Source: an uncultured Pseudomonadota bacterium (GTDB lineage: Bacteria; Pseudomonadota; Gammaproteobacteria; Burkholderiales; Methylophilaceae). From it: a stretch of DNA of 34,056 nt. Made by a program: the position numbers and the translations under genes. Within the stretch, counting starts at the first letter, position 1. Every line of letters begins with the position of its first letter. The notes under the pieces were generated by a model. That model saw only the letters and a program-made list of their open reading frames with translations. It did no database searches and had not been told where the DNA came from. Positions 10,112 to 17,726 of the stretch are shown piece after piece. The stretch lies in contig CAINBI010000029.1 of the NCBI GenBank assembly GCA_903846555.1, positions 1-34,056 of the forward strand, given 5' to 3'.

Positions 10112-10194
10112 TTTACGATTCATGTAAAGCAATATGCTACTAGCACTAATATCTTCATCTGATTTTGAAATAAAATTGCAAGAAGATTGATACT

Positions 10195-10221
10195 AAGAGG
10201 CGGTTAATCCGCCTCTTTTTT
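10195..10221 (+). terminator. Intrinsic terminator after the aldehyde dehydrogenase gene
   Basis: AAGAGGCGG (10195-10203), a 5-base loop and CCGCCTCTT (10209-10217) form a 9-bp GC-rich stem running into a T-tract. This is a textbook rho-independent terminator, 84 bases after the stop and before the DUF779 gene. Confidence 0.9.
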
Positions 10222-10236
10222 CGCCTTACATTTCAC

Positions 10237-10260
10237 AGTTAGTGTCATAGTTAGTGTCAT
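10237..10260 (+). repeat. Tandem 12-bp repeat upstream of the DUF779 gene
   Basis: AGTTAGTGTCAT occurs twice in direct tandem (10237-10248 and 10249-10260). It lies between the terminator and the ribosome-binding site of the next gene. It could be a regulator half-site array or a slippage duplication. Confidence 0.6.
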
Positions 10261-10283
10261 TTGTTATTTTTGGAGATTTTGTA

Positions 10284-10661
10284 ATGACTGAGCGCTTATC
10301 TGCAACGCCTTCTGCCATAGGCTTAATTCACAAACTCACCGCACAATATGGACCTATTTTATTCTTTCAATCGGGCGGATGTTGCGAAGGTAGCGTACCA
10401 CTTTGTATGCCCGTCAACGAATTCAAGCCTAGCCCGTCGGACGTAGTCTTAGGGGAGATTGAAGGCGCAGTTTTTTATATGGGCCATAATCACTTCCAGT
10501 TCTCAGAAAACACCCATACTATTTTAGATGCGCTACCTGGCTCAAGCGGCTCCTTTTCGCTAGACTGCGGGACTGGATTGGCATTTATTACACGGGGTCG
10601 CTTGTATAATGATGAAGAATTACAGCAACTTGGACCCGTTGTTCACTACGGCTATATTTAA
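10284..10661 (+). CDS. DUF779 family protein (aldehyde dehydrogenase companion)
   Basis: This is a 125-residue protein of the DUF779 family. The start at 10284 (MTERLSATPS) was chosen because GGAG lies 8 bases upstream. The frame opens 10 codons earlier but without a ribosome-binding site. The cysteine-rich FFQSGGCCEGSVPLC (Cys33, Cys34, Cys41) and the end segment SLDCGTGLAFITRGRLYNDEE are diagnostic. The family regularly sits beside acetaldehyde-type dehydrogenases such as exaC/adhB-linked genes. Its biochemical role is unknown, and the conserved cysteines suggest metal or thiol chemistry. Here it is 172 bases downstream of the dehydrogenase, beyond a strong terminator. Confidence 0.88.
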   Translation: MTERLSATPSAIGLIHKLTAQYGPILFFQSGGCCEGSVPLCMPVNEFKPSPSDVVLGEIEGAVFYMGHNHFQFSENTHTILDALPGSSGSFSLDCGTGLAFITRGRLYNDEELQQLGPVVHYGYI

Positions 10662-10758
10662 AAATGCATTTAGGTAGGCGCTGAAATGTTAAATGTCTCT
10701 ATAACAACGAACAGCATTAGGGCTGAATTCACAACTAAAAACACTTAAAGTAGATGCC

Positions 10759-10787
10759 CTGAGAGCCGCCTTGGTATTGCCTCTCAG
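10759..10787. terminator. Possible terminator hairpin between convergent genes
   Basis: CTGAGAG (10759-10765) pairs with CTCTCAG (10781-10787) in the convergent gap between the DUF779 gene and cheZ. There is no strong T-tract on either side, so intrinsic termination is only likely to be weak. Confidence 0.35.
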
Positions 10788-10806
10788 AGCCTCTATTTCA
10801 TTAACA

Positions 10807-11475
10807 TCAAAAACCTAAATCAGCCAACAAATCATCAACCTGCTCTTGGCTTGCGACTACATCCACAGCGTCAGGGTCAACTTGCGGTCCATTTAACAGC
10901 GCAGCATTGACTACTATCTCCTTTTTAGGTGTCGCAGGGGAGAAATCAACCAACACCTGTACTAACTGCCGCTCTAAGTCTTGAGCTAAACTGGTGATTT
11001 TTTTTATCACCTGCCCTGTCAAATCTTGGAAATCCTGAGCCATCATAATATCCATCAACAAGGCTTTGGTTGCCGTCGTATGCTGACTTGTCATCGCTAA
11101 AAAAGCTAAAGTTTCTTCGGCCACTTGATTATATTCACTTTTCAAAGAGGCATTGCTTAGCGCTTCTTTCCAGCGCTCTTGCAATGCTATTGCGTCTGTG
11201 GCCAATTTAGTCTGCAAAGGAATCGCTTCATCGGTCGCATTTAATACTCGCTCGGCCGCCTGCTCTGTCATATGGGCAACATAATTAAGACGTTCGCGTG
11301 CATCAGGGATATCTTTAGCGACTTGATCTAACAGCTTGTCAAATCCCAAGCCTCTTAAGCTATCGTGCAAAGATCTAGTAACATGACCAATGCGATTAAG
11401 CATCTCTTCATTATGGTTTAATTCTGGCAGAACATCTGTAAGTGCAGCTTGCGGCTGTAAAAGTTTGCTTTTCAT
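10807..11475 (-). CDS. cheZ: Protein phosphatase CheZ
   Basis: This 222-residue phosphatase dephosphorylates CheY-P and so terminates the chemotactic signal. The long helical hairpin contains DIPDARERLNYVAHMTEQAA and the catalytic segment MMAQDFQDLTGQVIKKI. Asp151 and Gln155 are the D-x-x-x-Q pair that positions and activates water. The C-terminal peptide SQEQVDDLLADLGF is the amphipathic CheY-docking helix, almost identical to E. coli CheZ. It starts 2 bases after the cheY stop, with a G5 ribosome-binding site inside that overlap. It is the last gene of the chemotaxis cluster. Confidence 0.96.
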   Translation of the reverse strand: MKSKLLQPQAALTDVLPELNHNEEMLNRIGHVTRSLHDSLRGLGFDKLLDQVAKDIPDARERLNYVAHMTEQAAERVLNATDEAIPLQTKLATDAIALQERWKEALSNASLKSEYNQVAEETLAFLAMTSQHTTATKALLMDIMMAQDFQDLTGQVIKKITSLAQDLERQLVQVLVDFSPATPKKEIVVNAALLNGPQVDPDAVDVVASQEQVDDLLADLGF

Positions 11476-11477
11476 AT

Positions 11478-11876
11478 TTAGCCCCCAGCTTTCTCTAATT
11501 TCTCGAATATTTTAGTGAGCTTTTCATCCAATGTGGCCGCTGTAAAAGGCTTAACAACATAGCCATTTGCACCAGATTGAGCCGCAGCAACAATATTTTC
11601 TTTTTTTGCTTCAGCGGTCACCATCAATACAGGTAAGTGCTTCAGTTCAGGGTCTGCGCGAATATGCTGCAACATGGTTAAACCATCCATATTGGGCATA
11701 TTCCAATCTGAAACAACAAACTCAAACCCCCCCCCTTTAAGCTTACTTAGCCCGATAGCGCCATCTTCAGCTTCATCCACATTACTGTAACCAAGCTCTT
11801 TAAGCAGATTACGCACGATCCTGCGCATGGTTGAGAAGTCATCCACAACAAGAAATTTAGTATTTGGGTTAGCCAT
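11478..11876 (-). CDS. cheY: Chemotaxis response regulator CheY (CheZ-linked copy)
   Basis: This 132-residue single-domain receiver, when phosphorylated, binds the flagellar switch protein FliM. The acidic pocket VVDDF, the phospho-acceptor Asp57 in [12 protein letters not shown], the MVTAEAK Thr segment and VVKPF with the conserved Lys match E. coli CheY closely. This is clearly the canonical motor-binding CheY. A G9 run encodes Gly48-Gly50 (KGGGFEF). The reading frame is intact in this sequence, but the tract is a slippage risk. It is paired with cheZ, and GGAGTAA lies upstream of the ATG. Together they probably form a unit downstream of cheB. Confidence 0.96.
   Translation of the reverse strand: MANPNTKFLVVDDFSTMRRIVRNLLKELGYSNVDEAEDGAIGLSKLKGGGFEFVVSDWNMPNMDGLTMLQHIRADPELKHLPVLMVTAEAKKENIVAAAQSGANGYVVKPFTAATLDEKLTKIFEKLEKAGG
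11727..11735 (-). repeat. G9 homopolymer inside cheY
   Basis: C9 on the plus strand, read as GGG GGG GGG in the cheY coding strand. It is the longest G/C homopolymer I noticed in the window. Gain or loss of one base would frameshift CheY before Asp57. Confidence 0.9.
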
Positions 11877-12001
11877 GCATTACTCCGTAAAAAGTGGTCA
11901 TTCTTAGCATTCGATATTAGCGCCGATTAAAAATGAAAGGCATATTATGATTTTTTATTATTGACTAGATTTACTCAAGTCATACGCTAGATTAGCGACA
12001 T

Positions 12002-12016
12002 AAAAGCTTCGCTTTT
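12002..12016 (-). terminator. Weak hairpin downstream of cheB
   Basis: AAAAGC-ttc-GCTTTT (12002-12016) read on the minus strand lies 27 bases after the cheB stop, with a short T run in the 3' arm. It may attenuate transcription before the cheY-cheZ pair. Confidence 0.35.
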
Positions 12017-12042
12017 CATAGCTACTATATACTCGCTGATAG

Positions 12043-13113
12043 TTACACACGAAGCGCCGGTGTACTATTTAGTACCAAATAATTAAGTACTAGATTCGGT
12101 AAATCGCTTAAATGTGCAATTTGATCTACACCGCCTTGAGCAATTGCCTCTTTTGGCATACCATAAACTACACAGCTTTCTTCATTTTGCGCAAAGTTGT
12201 AAGCGCCTGCATTTTTCATTTGCGCCATGCCGACAGCACCATCTTTGCCCATTCCCGTCAAAATAACGCCTATGACATTTTTGCCAGCATAGGTCGCAGC
12301 AGAATCGAATAATACATCAACAGAAGGTTTATGACGATTTACAGGTGGTGCATCACTTAACTGGGTTACATAATTGGCCCCACTCCTAGCCAATAATAGA
12401 TGTTTATCTCCAGGGGCAATATAGGCATGACCAGGTAAAATGCGTTCACCGCCCTCAGCCTCTTTAACGGTAATCTGGCAAAGAGAGTCTAAGCGGTTTG
12501 CAAATGATTTAGTAAAACCAGCTGGCATGTGCTGCGTAATTAAAATGCCAGGGCAATCTGATGGCATCTGTAATAAGAATGATTTAATTGCTTCAGTACC
12601 GCCTGTAGAAGCGCCAATAATCAGTAATTTTTCGCTACTGATTATTGGATTACGTAATGGAGATGGCGCTATATTTTCAGATTTTATTGCAGATTTTCGC
12701 GGCAAGGATGTGATTCTTGCCTGTGAAGCAATTCGTATTTTATCGGCAATAATATCGGTATATTCACGCATTCCATCTGAAATGGACATTTTTGGCTTGG
12801 TAACGAAATCAATGGCGCCTAATTCAAGTGCCCGCATGGTAATCTCAGAGCCTCGTTCGGTTAGTGTAGAAACCATCACGACGGGCATAGGGCGTAAACG
12901 CATCAACTTTTCTAAAAAATCCAATCCATCCATCTTTGGCATTTCAACATCCAGCGTCAATACGTCTGGGTTCAACTGCTTGATCATATCGCGAGCAATC
13001 AATGGGTCAGGTGCTACGCCCACCACTTCCATATCGCTTTGACTATTAATAATTTCTGTTAACAGACTACGAATCAATGCAGAGTCATCTATAACCAACA
13101 CTTTAATTTTCAT
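12043..13113 (-). CDS. cheB: Chemotaxis protein-glutamate methylesterase/deamidase CheB
   Basis: This 356-residue adaptation enzyme removes methyl groups from chemoreceptor glutamates and deamidates glutamines when phosphorylated by CheA. The N-terminal receiver (about 1-120) has phospho-acceptor Asp55 in [13 protein letters not shown] linker of about 40 residues follows. The C-terminal esterase domain has the triad Ser169 ([11 protein letters not shown]), His195 (ITQHMPAGF) and Asp291 ([10 protein letters not shown]). Length and order are canonical. It follows cheD by 41 bases in the cheR-cheD-cheB run. Confidence 0.97.
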   Translation of the reverse strand: MKIKVLVIDDSALIRSLLTEIINSQSDMEVVGVAPDPLIARDMIKQLNPDVLTLDVEMPKMDGLDFLEKLMRLRPMPVVMVSTLTERGSEITMRALELGAIDFVTKPKMSISDGMREYTDIIADKIRIASQARITSLPRKSAIKSENIAPSPLRNPIISSEKLLIIGASTGGTEAIKSFLLQMPSDCPGILITQHMPAGFTKSFANRLDSLCQITVKEAEGGERILPGHAYIAPGDKHLLLARSGANYVTQLSDAPPVNRHKPSVDVLFDSAATYAGKNVIGVILTGMGKDGAVGMAQMKNAGAYNFAQNEESCVVYGMPKEAIAQGGVDQIAHLSDLPNLVLNYLVLNSTPALRV

Positions 13114-13154
13114 CTTAATTCTCTCATTATCATATTTGTAACCCTAATTCATCG

Positions 13155-13763
13155 TTAAAACAGATCAATCTCACCACCCACGCTAATCGATTTAAGCTTA
13201 CTTGCGTACTCTTCTTCACGTTTAACCAAGGTGTCGTTATGCATACCTCTCAACTTCTTAACTAATACTCTTCCCGTTTTTGGAAAGTAATATACTTTTC
13301 TTGGATAAATATCTAACAGATCTTCACTGATCACGCGAATACCTTCATCTTTAAGAAATTTTCTTACAAATATCGCATTACGATCACCAACATTGATAGT
13401 CGTGAAGCTTTTTAACACATTACCACCACCAAAAAGCTTCGCTTCTAGGTTCTCCCGCCTAGCACCATTGCGCAGTAATTGATTAATCAACACCTCCATA
13501 GCATAAGTACCGTAGCGCATAGACTCTGATACCGGACTATCCTTGTCAGCAGTCGCACTATCAGGCAGCATAAAGTGATTCATGCCACCTATGCCTGTTA
13601 CGGTATCGCGTATACACGCTGAAACGCAAGAGCCCAACACCGTAACAATGACCATATCTTTGTCGGTATAGTAGTACTCACCTGGCGAAATTTTTGCAGC
13701 CTCACAATCAAAAGTGCGGTCAAAATATAGTGTGGTGGAAATATCTTCTTGTAGCATGCTCAT
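13155..13763 (-). CDS. cheD: Chemoreceptor glutamine deamidase CheD
   Basis: This 202-residue deamidase acts on receptor glutamine side chains. The catalytic cysteine lies in VLGSCVSACIRD and the histidine in GIGGMNHFMLPD, with the conserved MRYGTYAMEVLIN and KLFGGGNVL following. The start codon overlaps the cheR stop as ATGA, which implies translational coupling, and Met3 is an alternative start. The protein ends SVGGEIDLF. This G-x-I-D-L-F tail is shared with the CheZ-like protein at 24958-25506 and may be a docking peptide. Confidence 0.95.
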   Translation of the reverse strand: MSMLQEDISTTLYFDRTFDCEAAKISPGEYYYTDKDMVIVTVLGSCVSACIRDTVTGIGGMNHFMLPDSATADKDSPVSESMRYGTYAMEVLINQLLRNGARRENLEAKLFGGGNVLKSFTTINVGDRNAIFVRKFLKDEGIRVISEDLLDIYPRKVYYFPKTGRVLVKKLRGMHNDTLVKREEEYASKLKSISVGGEIDLF

Positions 13764-14641
13764 ACAATTTTTTCTCGATTCTGCATTGCAGATTGTTTCT
13801 TATTTCTACCATCACTTAATTCATATACGGTTTTACCACGTAGATGAAAGGCGTTGGAAACATAGAGAAAGTTCTCAGAATGGCCTGCAAACAACAAGCC
13901 ATGCGGCTTCATCAATGGTACAAAATGACTGAGTATTTTTGATTGCGTTGGTTTATCGAAATAAATCATTACATTTCGGCAAAATATAGCGTCAAATGGC
14001 TCCTTTAGTGCCCACTGCTCATCTAGTAAATTAAGCTGGTTAAAGCTAATCAAGTTGCGCAATTCATTACGCACACGCACCGAACCCTCTTGTGCGCCTG
14101 TGCCTTTTTGAAAAAAATGTTTACGCCGCTCATCCGACAGCTTACTAACTCGCTCATACGGGTACACGCCACGCTCAGCCGTTGCAATGACATTGGTATC
14201 AATATCGGTAGCAATAATCTCAACGGGTGGCTTCATAGTACCAAAAGCTTCGCATGCCGTCATGGCGATGGTATAAGGCTCCTCACCAGTAGACGCAGCA
14301 GAACACCAAATTCGAATAGGTGCTTTGAGCTTTAATAAATGCTCTGCAAGTATTGGAAAATGGTGCTCTTCACGAAAGAATGAAGTTAAATTTGTAGTTA
14401 AGGCATTGGTAAATGCCTCCCACTCATCCGGGTTATTTTCACTTTCTAGGTTATCAAGATAACCTTTAAAAGAGTCATAGCCTACAGTACGTAACCTGCG
14501 TCCGATACGGCTATACACCATATCTGTCTTAGCTTCAGATAGAGAAATGCCTGCATGTTGATAGATGAGTTTGCGCACTCTAGAAAAATCGTTCGCTGTA
14601 AATTCAAACTCTCGATCATTGTGGTTTTTTTCTTTAAGCAT
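13760..14641 (-). CDS. cheR: Chemotaxis protein methyltransferase CheR
   Basis: This 293-residue enzyme methylates receptor glutamates with S-adenosylmethionine. The N-terminal helical domain (about 12-80) has FSRVRKLIYQHAGISLSEAK and RIGRRLR. The catalytic domain has the SAM motif IWCSAASTGEEPYTIAM, the ATDID acidic end of strand 2 and FCRNVMIYFD. Length and motif order are typical. It follows the Fae-like gene by 98 bases and overlaps cheD by 4 bases. A small hairpin (14667-14685) lies in its leader. The Aer-like receptor in the same cluster ends with the pentapeptide CheR docks on. Confidence 0.96.
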   Translation of the reverse strand: MLKEKNHNDREFEFTANDFSRVRKLIYQHAGISLSEAKTDMVYSRIGRRLRTVGYDSFKGYLDNLESENNPDEWEAFTNALTTNLTSFFREEHHFPILAEHLLKLKAPIRIWCSAASTGEEPYTIAMTACEAFGTMKPPVEIIATDIDTNVIATAERGVYPYERVSKLSDERRKHFFQKGTGAQEGSVRVRNELRNLISFNQLNLLDEQWALKEPFDAIFCRNVMIYFDKPTQSKILSHFVPLMKPHGLLFAGHSENFLYVSNAFHLRGKTVYELSDGRNKKQSAMQNREKIV

Positions 14642-14666
14642 TACAAACTCTCATCACATCAAAAGA

Positions 14667-14685
14667 AGGAATAGTACTTATTCCT
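14667..14685 (-). promoter_or_regulatory. Small hairpin in the cheR leader
   Basis: On the minus strand AGGAATA-agtac-TATTCCT is followed by TCTTTT. It could partially terminate transcription between the Fae-like gene and cheR, but the stem is only 7 bp and AT-rich. Confidence 0.3.
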
Positions 14686-14739
14686 ATATTTTTCATTTGC
14701 AGGCATTCATCAAAAAGCATGCTCCGTAACACCCGATAA

Positions 14740-15432
14740 TTAACCCTTGCTTGGTGTTAATGGATTACGTTCCCTCATCTCACTCACTGCTACATCAGCA
14801 GGATCTGTCGCTCGTGGTGTGACATTAAACGGATTACGATGTCTCATCTGACTAATTGCGGTATCTGCTACTCTTCTATTGCGATCTTCTTTGTTTTTAG
14901 CCGCAAATGGATGAGAGCTATCTTTATAGACCTTAAGGAGATCAGCCGCTTTTGGCTCACGGGCTACTGCGCTCTTAATTGCAATTTTTGTCGCTTCATA
15001 ATTCCAATCCTGAATACGATCATCCATATCCGCAGTTTGATCAATAAATACACCAATACAGATAAAAATATCGTCTGCCTCTTCTACTGGAATAGTGCCA
15101 TCAGCTACACAGTCCATCACTGCCATAGAAATACCGCGCTGTGCTGGGCCAAACATTTGTAAAGATTGTTTGGTGTTTCTAAGTGTTACTTTATTGAACA
15201 TAACAGTATTTGGTTTAACCATCATATTTGGCGCAATAATCGCTAACAAGCCATTGACACCTTCTTTTTGATCAGTTAACGTGCGACAAAAAGCATCTTC
15301 AGCAGCACTGCCGCGTGGGCCCATAATTAAATCAATGTGCGCTACATTTTTAAGATCCAAACTGTCGCTACCATTTGGACGATTCTCAATGACTAAACCT
15401 TCTCCAACTAAAACACGATCAATAACAGCCAT
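14740..15432 (-). CDS. Formaldehyde-activating enzyme homologue with repeated C-terminal tail
   Basis: This 230-residue protein has residues 1-178 matching Fae, which condenses formaldehyde with tetrahydromethanopterin. Seen: VAHIDLIMGPRGSAAEDAF with the catalytic His32, IIAPNMMVKPNTVMFNKVT, MFGPAQRGISMAV, IPVEEADDIFI, WNYEATKIAIKSAV and SSHPFAAK. It differs from canonical Fae in an insertion of about 9 residues (about 16-28, just before the catalytic His) and an extra tail of about 50 residues. The tail repeats a unit with 23-residue spacing: ADTAISQMRHRNPFN (189-203) and ADVAVSEMRERNPLT (212-226). It is encoded between a chemoreceptor and cheR, all co-oriented, with a GGAG ribosome-binding site. 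Fae activity is possible because His32 is present, but the context suggests a role in sensing or taxis. That is inference. Confidence 0.92.
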   Translation of the reverse strand: MAVIDRVLVGEGLVIENRPNGSDSLDLKNVAHIDLIMGPRGSAAEDAFCRTLTDQKEGVNGLLAIIAPNMMVKPNTVMFNKVTLRNTKQSLQMFGPAQRGISMAVMDCVADGTIPVEEADDIFICIGVFIDQTADMDDRIQDWNYEATKIAIKSAVAREPKAADLLKVYKDSSHPFAAKNKEDRNRRVADTAISQMRHRNPFNVTPRATDPADVAVSEMRERNPLTPSKG

Positions 15433-15540
15433 TTTATTTCTCCTGAATATTAAAATTTATTACTTCTAAAATTAGCATCGCTAGATTGCTTTGCTGTTCG
15501 CCTAACTATTGAAACCTTACCACTACAATTTCACAGCAAG

Positions 15541-17631
15541 CTAACCATTACTTAGTAGCTTGTACTGAGCTCTATTTCCGTTGTTATTTTCTTCCAAACT
15601 AAACACACTCACCGCATTCATCAACTCATCAGCTTGCTCCATCATTGATTCTGCCGCTGCTGCCGCCTCTTCTACTAAAGCAGTGTTTTGCTGGGTCACA
15701 TCGTCCATCTTCATCACTGCGTCATTAACTTGTTCTATGCCTGCGCTTTGTTCACTTGAGGCTGCAGCAATCTCAGCAATGATGTCTGATACACGTTTTA
15801 CTGAAATCACGATCTCTTGCATGGTGTTGCCTGCATGCTCCACTTGTCTTGTGCCTTCCGCCGTTTTGCTGACAGAGTCGGCAATCAACTCTTTGATCTC
15901 TTTGGCTGCACTGGCTGAGCGCTGTGCTAAATTACGCACTTCGCCTGCCACTACGGCAAAGCCTCGGCCTTGCTCTCCAGCTCTTGCGGCTTCAACTGCA
16001 GCATTTAGCGCTAGGATGTTGGTTTGAAAGGCGATGCCGTCAATCACAGAGATGATGTCTTCAATCTTTTTAGCACTGGTGTTAATGGAGCTCATGGTGG
16101 TGACGACTTGAGAAACCACATCTCCGCCTTTTATCGCGACGCCAGAGGCTGCGCTAGCCAGTTGGTTGGCTTGTTTGGCGTTATCCGCATTCTGTTTAAC
16201 GGTGGAAGAGAGTTGTTCCATGCTGGCAGCCGTTTTTTCTAGGGAGGCTGCTTGCTCTTCTGTGCGTCGTGATAAGTCGGCATTGCCTTGGGCAATTTCC
16301 TTAGCCGCTGTGCTGATGGTTTCTACCGCAACTTTAACCGTAGCAATCGGGCCGACAATCATTTCTAGCGTCTCATTGACGCCTGCTACAATTTTGCTGA
16401 AATCACCTTGGTGATTGCTTGCATCGGCACGTACTGAAATCCGGCCTTGATGCGCTGCATTAGCCAACATTTGTACATCATTATTGAGTGCTTTCAGGTT
16501 GCTACGCACCTGCTCAATCGCCTCATTTACAAAGGCCTTTTTATTCGGAAATTTTTCTAACGGCGCATCAAAGTTACCTTCGCCGAATTCTTTGACGCAA
16601 GCTAAAGCCTTTTCTGTAAGTTCAATTTGTCCGCCCACAATATTATTCACGGCTGTAGCAATCTCGCTAAAACCACCTTTAAACATGTGCGCATGTAAAG
16701 TCATATCTATATTGCCCAACGCATGTTCGTTGGTGACCCATTTCACGGAGTCTACGATGCCTTTTAGCTTGGTTTTGAGTCGATCTAGCTTCTTATTAAT
16801 CTCTGCCTTTTTACCAGGGTATTGCTGAATTTGTGCATCAAAGTCACCATCACCAAGCGCATGCATCAATATAACAATCTGCTCTTTTTCTTGCACATGT
16901 GCCGCTACCATGGCGTTTACGCCATGTACCATTTGCGCATATGCACCTGCAAACTTCGCCTCGTCCATGGCAACATCAATTTCACCAGCATCATGCTGCT
17001 CGGCCATATGATGCATATCAGCAATAAAGGTTTGAATATTACTGCGTAACAATTCTATACCGTCATTGATAAAGACACGCTGACCAGAGAAGCGCTCTAA
17101 CGGCGCATCAAAATTACCTTTGGCAAACGCTGCAATGCACTGTGTAGTTTTGCGCATCACTTCGGCTTGATGCGCGGTCATGGCATTCATGTTTTCCGCC
17201 ATCGTTTTATAGCTGCCTTCAAATTTATCGACATCAATGTTGGCACCGAGGTTGCCAGCCTTGTTTTGTGCCGTGATATTCAACAGATCTTCAATCACTG
17301 ACCTTAGGCTTTGCTGCAGCGTATGCATAGAGGCCATTAAACTTGTGCTATCACCACGATTTAATGTGATGGTTGAATTTAAATGACCATTTGCAATTTG
17401 TTTTACTACATTAACGGCATCATCTGGCTCACCGCCAAGCTGCGCTAGTAAACTTCGTCCAATGTAATAGGCCGACATCACGGTTGCCAGAGCCGCCAGA
17501 AGCACGAGTGCAATGACCATCAACTTGTCTTGTGCAACCAGGCCTTTTTGAAGACTTAAGAAACCTGCAGAAAGCAACAAGGCAATCGTTGGAATCGCAG
17601 TCAACAACATCAATTTTGCTTTTGTATTCAT
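15541..17631 (-). CDS. Methyl-accepting chemotaxis protein with poly-HAMP array
   Basis: This 696-residue chemoreceptor lacks a periplasmic sensor domain. Two hydrophobic helices (about 8-27 and 36-58) are separated by a short loop. Residues about 60-430 form a cytoplasmic array with an exact 90-residue period. G-[NHD]-[FL]-[DN] starts (GNFDAPLE type) fall at 82, 172, 262 and 352. A second motif type (GEIDVAM type) falls at 126, 216, 306 and 396. Each 90-residue unit fits a pair of HAMP-like modules. The signalling domain (about 430-670) contains the hairpin tip [20 protein letters not shown]. The C-terminus has no CheR pentapeptide. It sits between the Aer-like receptor and the Fae homologue. 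The signal is presumably intracellular or membrane-derived, and unknown. Confidence 0.93.
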   Translation of the reverse strand: MNTKAKLMLLTAIPTIALLLSAGFLSLQKGLVAQDKLMVIALVLLAALATVMSAYYIGRSLLAQLGGEPDDAVNVVKQIANGHLNSTITLNRGDSTSLMASMHTLQQSLRSVIEDLLNITAQNKAGNLGANIDVDKFEGSYKTMAENMNAMTAHQAEVMRKTTQCIAAFAKGNFDAPLERFSGQRVFINDGIELLRSNIQTFIADMHHMAEQHDAGEIDVAMDEAKFAGAYAQMVHGVNAMVAAHVQEKEQIVILMHALGDGDFDAQIQQYPGKKAEINKKLDRLKTKLKGIVDSVKWVTNEHALGNIDMTLHAHMFKGGFSEIATAVNNIVGGQIELTEKALACVKEFGEGNFDAPLEKFPNKKAFVNEAIEQVRSNLKALNNDVQMLANAAHQGRISVRADASNHQGDFSKIVAGVNETLEMIVGPIATVKVAVETISTAAKEIAQGNADLSRRTEEQAASLEKTAASMEQLSSTVKQNADNAKQANQLASAASGVAIKGGDVVSQVVTTMSSINTSAKKIEDIISVIDGIAFQTNILALNAAVEAARAGEQGRGFAVVAGEVRNLAQRSASAAKEIKELIADSVSKTAEGTRQVEHAGNTMQEIVISVKRVSDIIAEIAAASSEQSAGIEQVNDAVMKMDDVTQQNTALVEEAAAAAESMMEQADELMNAVSVFSLEENNNGNRAQYKLLSNG

Positions 17632-17671
17632 ACTCGCTTCTCTTTTTTAAAATTAGTCAGCTTTGCAGCTA

Positions 17672-17697
17672 TTGGGATAAACTAGACCTTATCCCAA
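17672..17697. repeat. Perfect inverted repeat between the two receptor genes
   Basis: TTGGGATAA (17672-17680) and its complement (17689-17697) are separated by 8 bases in the 95-bp gap between the receptors. There is no T-tract. It may be an mRNA-processing or partial-termination hairpin, or an operator upstream of the poly-HAMP receptor gene. Confidence 0.55.
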
Positions 17698-17726
17698 ACC
17701 TGACTATGGTTTATAGACACGTATTA

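Noticed and set aside
12440-13042. 200-codon plus-strand frame opposite cheB
   Set aside because: It lies entirely within cheB on the other strand, whose product has all catalytic motifs. It is a shadow frame.
17689-17710. Sigma-28-like promoter (TAAA ... GGGATAA on the minus strand) between the receptors
   Set aside because: The spacing is about 13 rather than 15 bases, and the -10-like part is one arm of an inverted repeat, which explains it as well.
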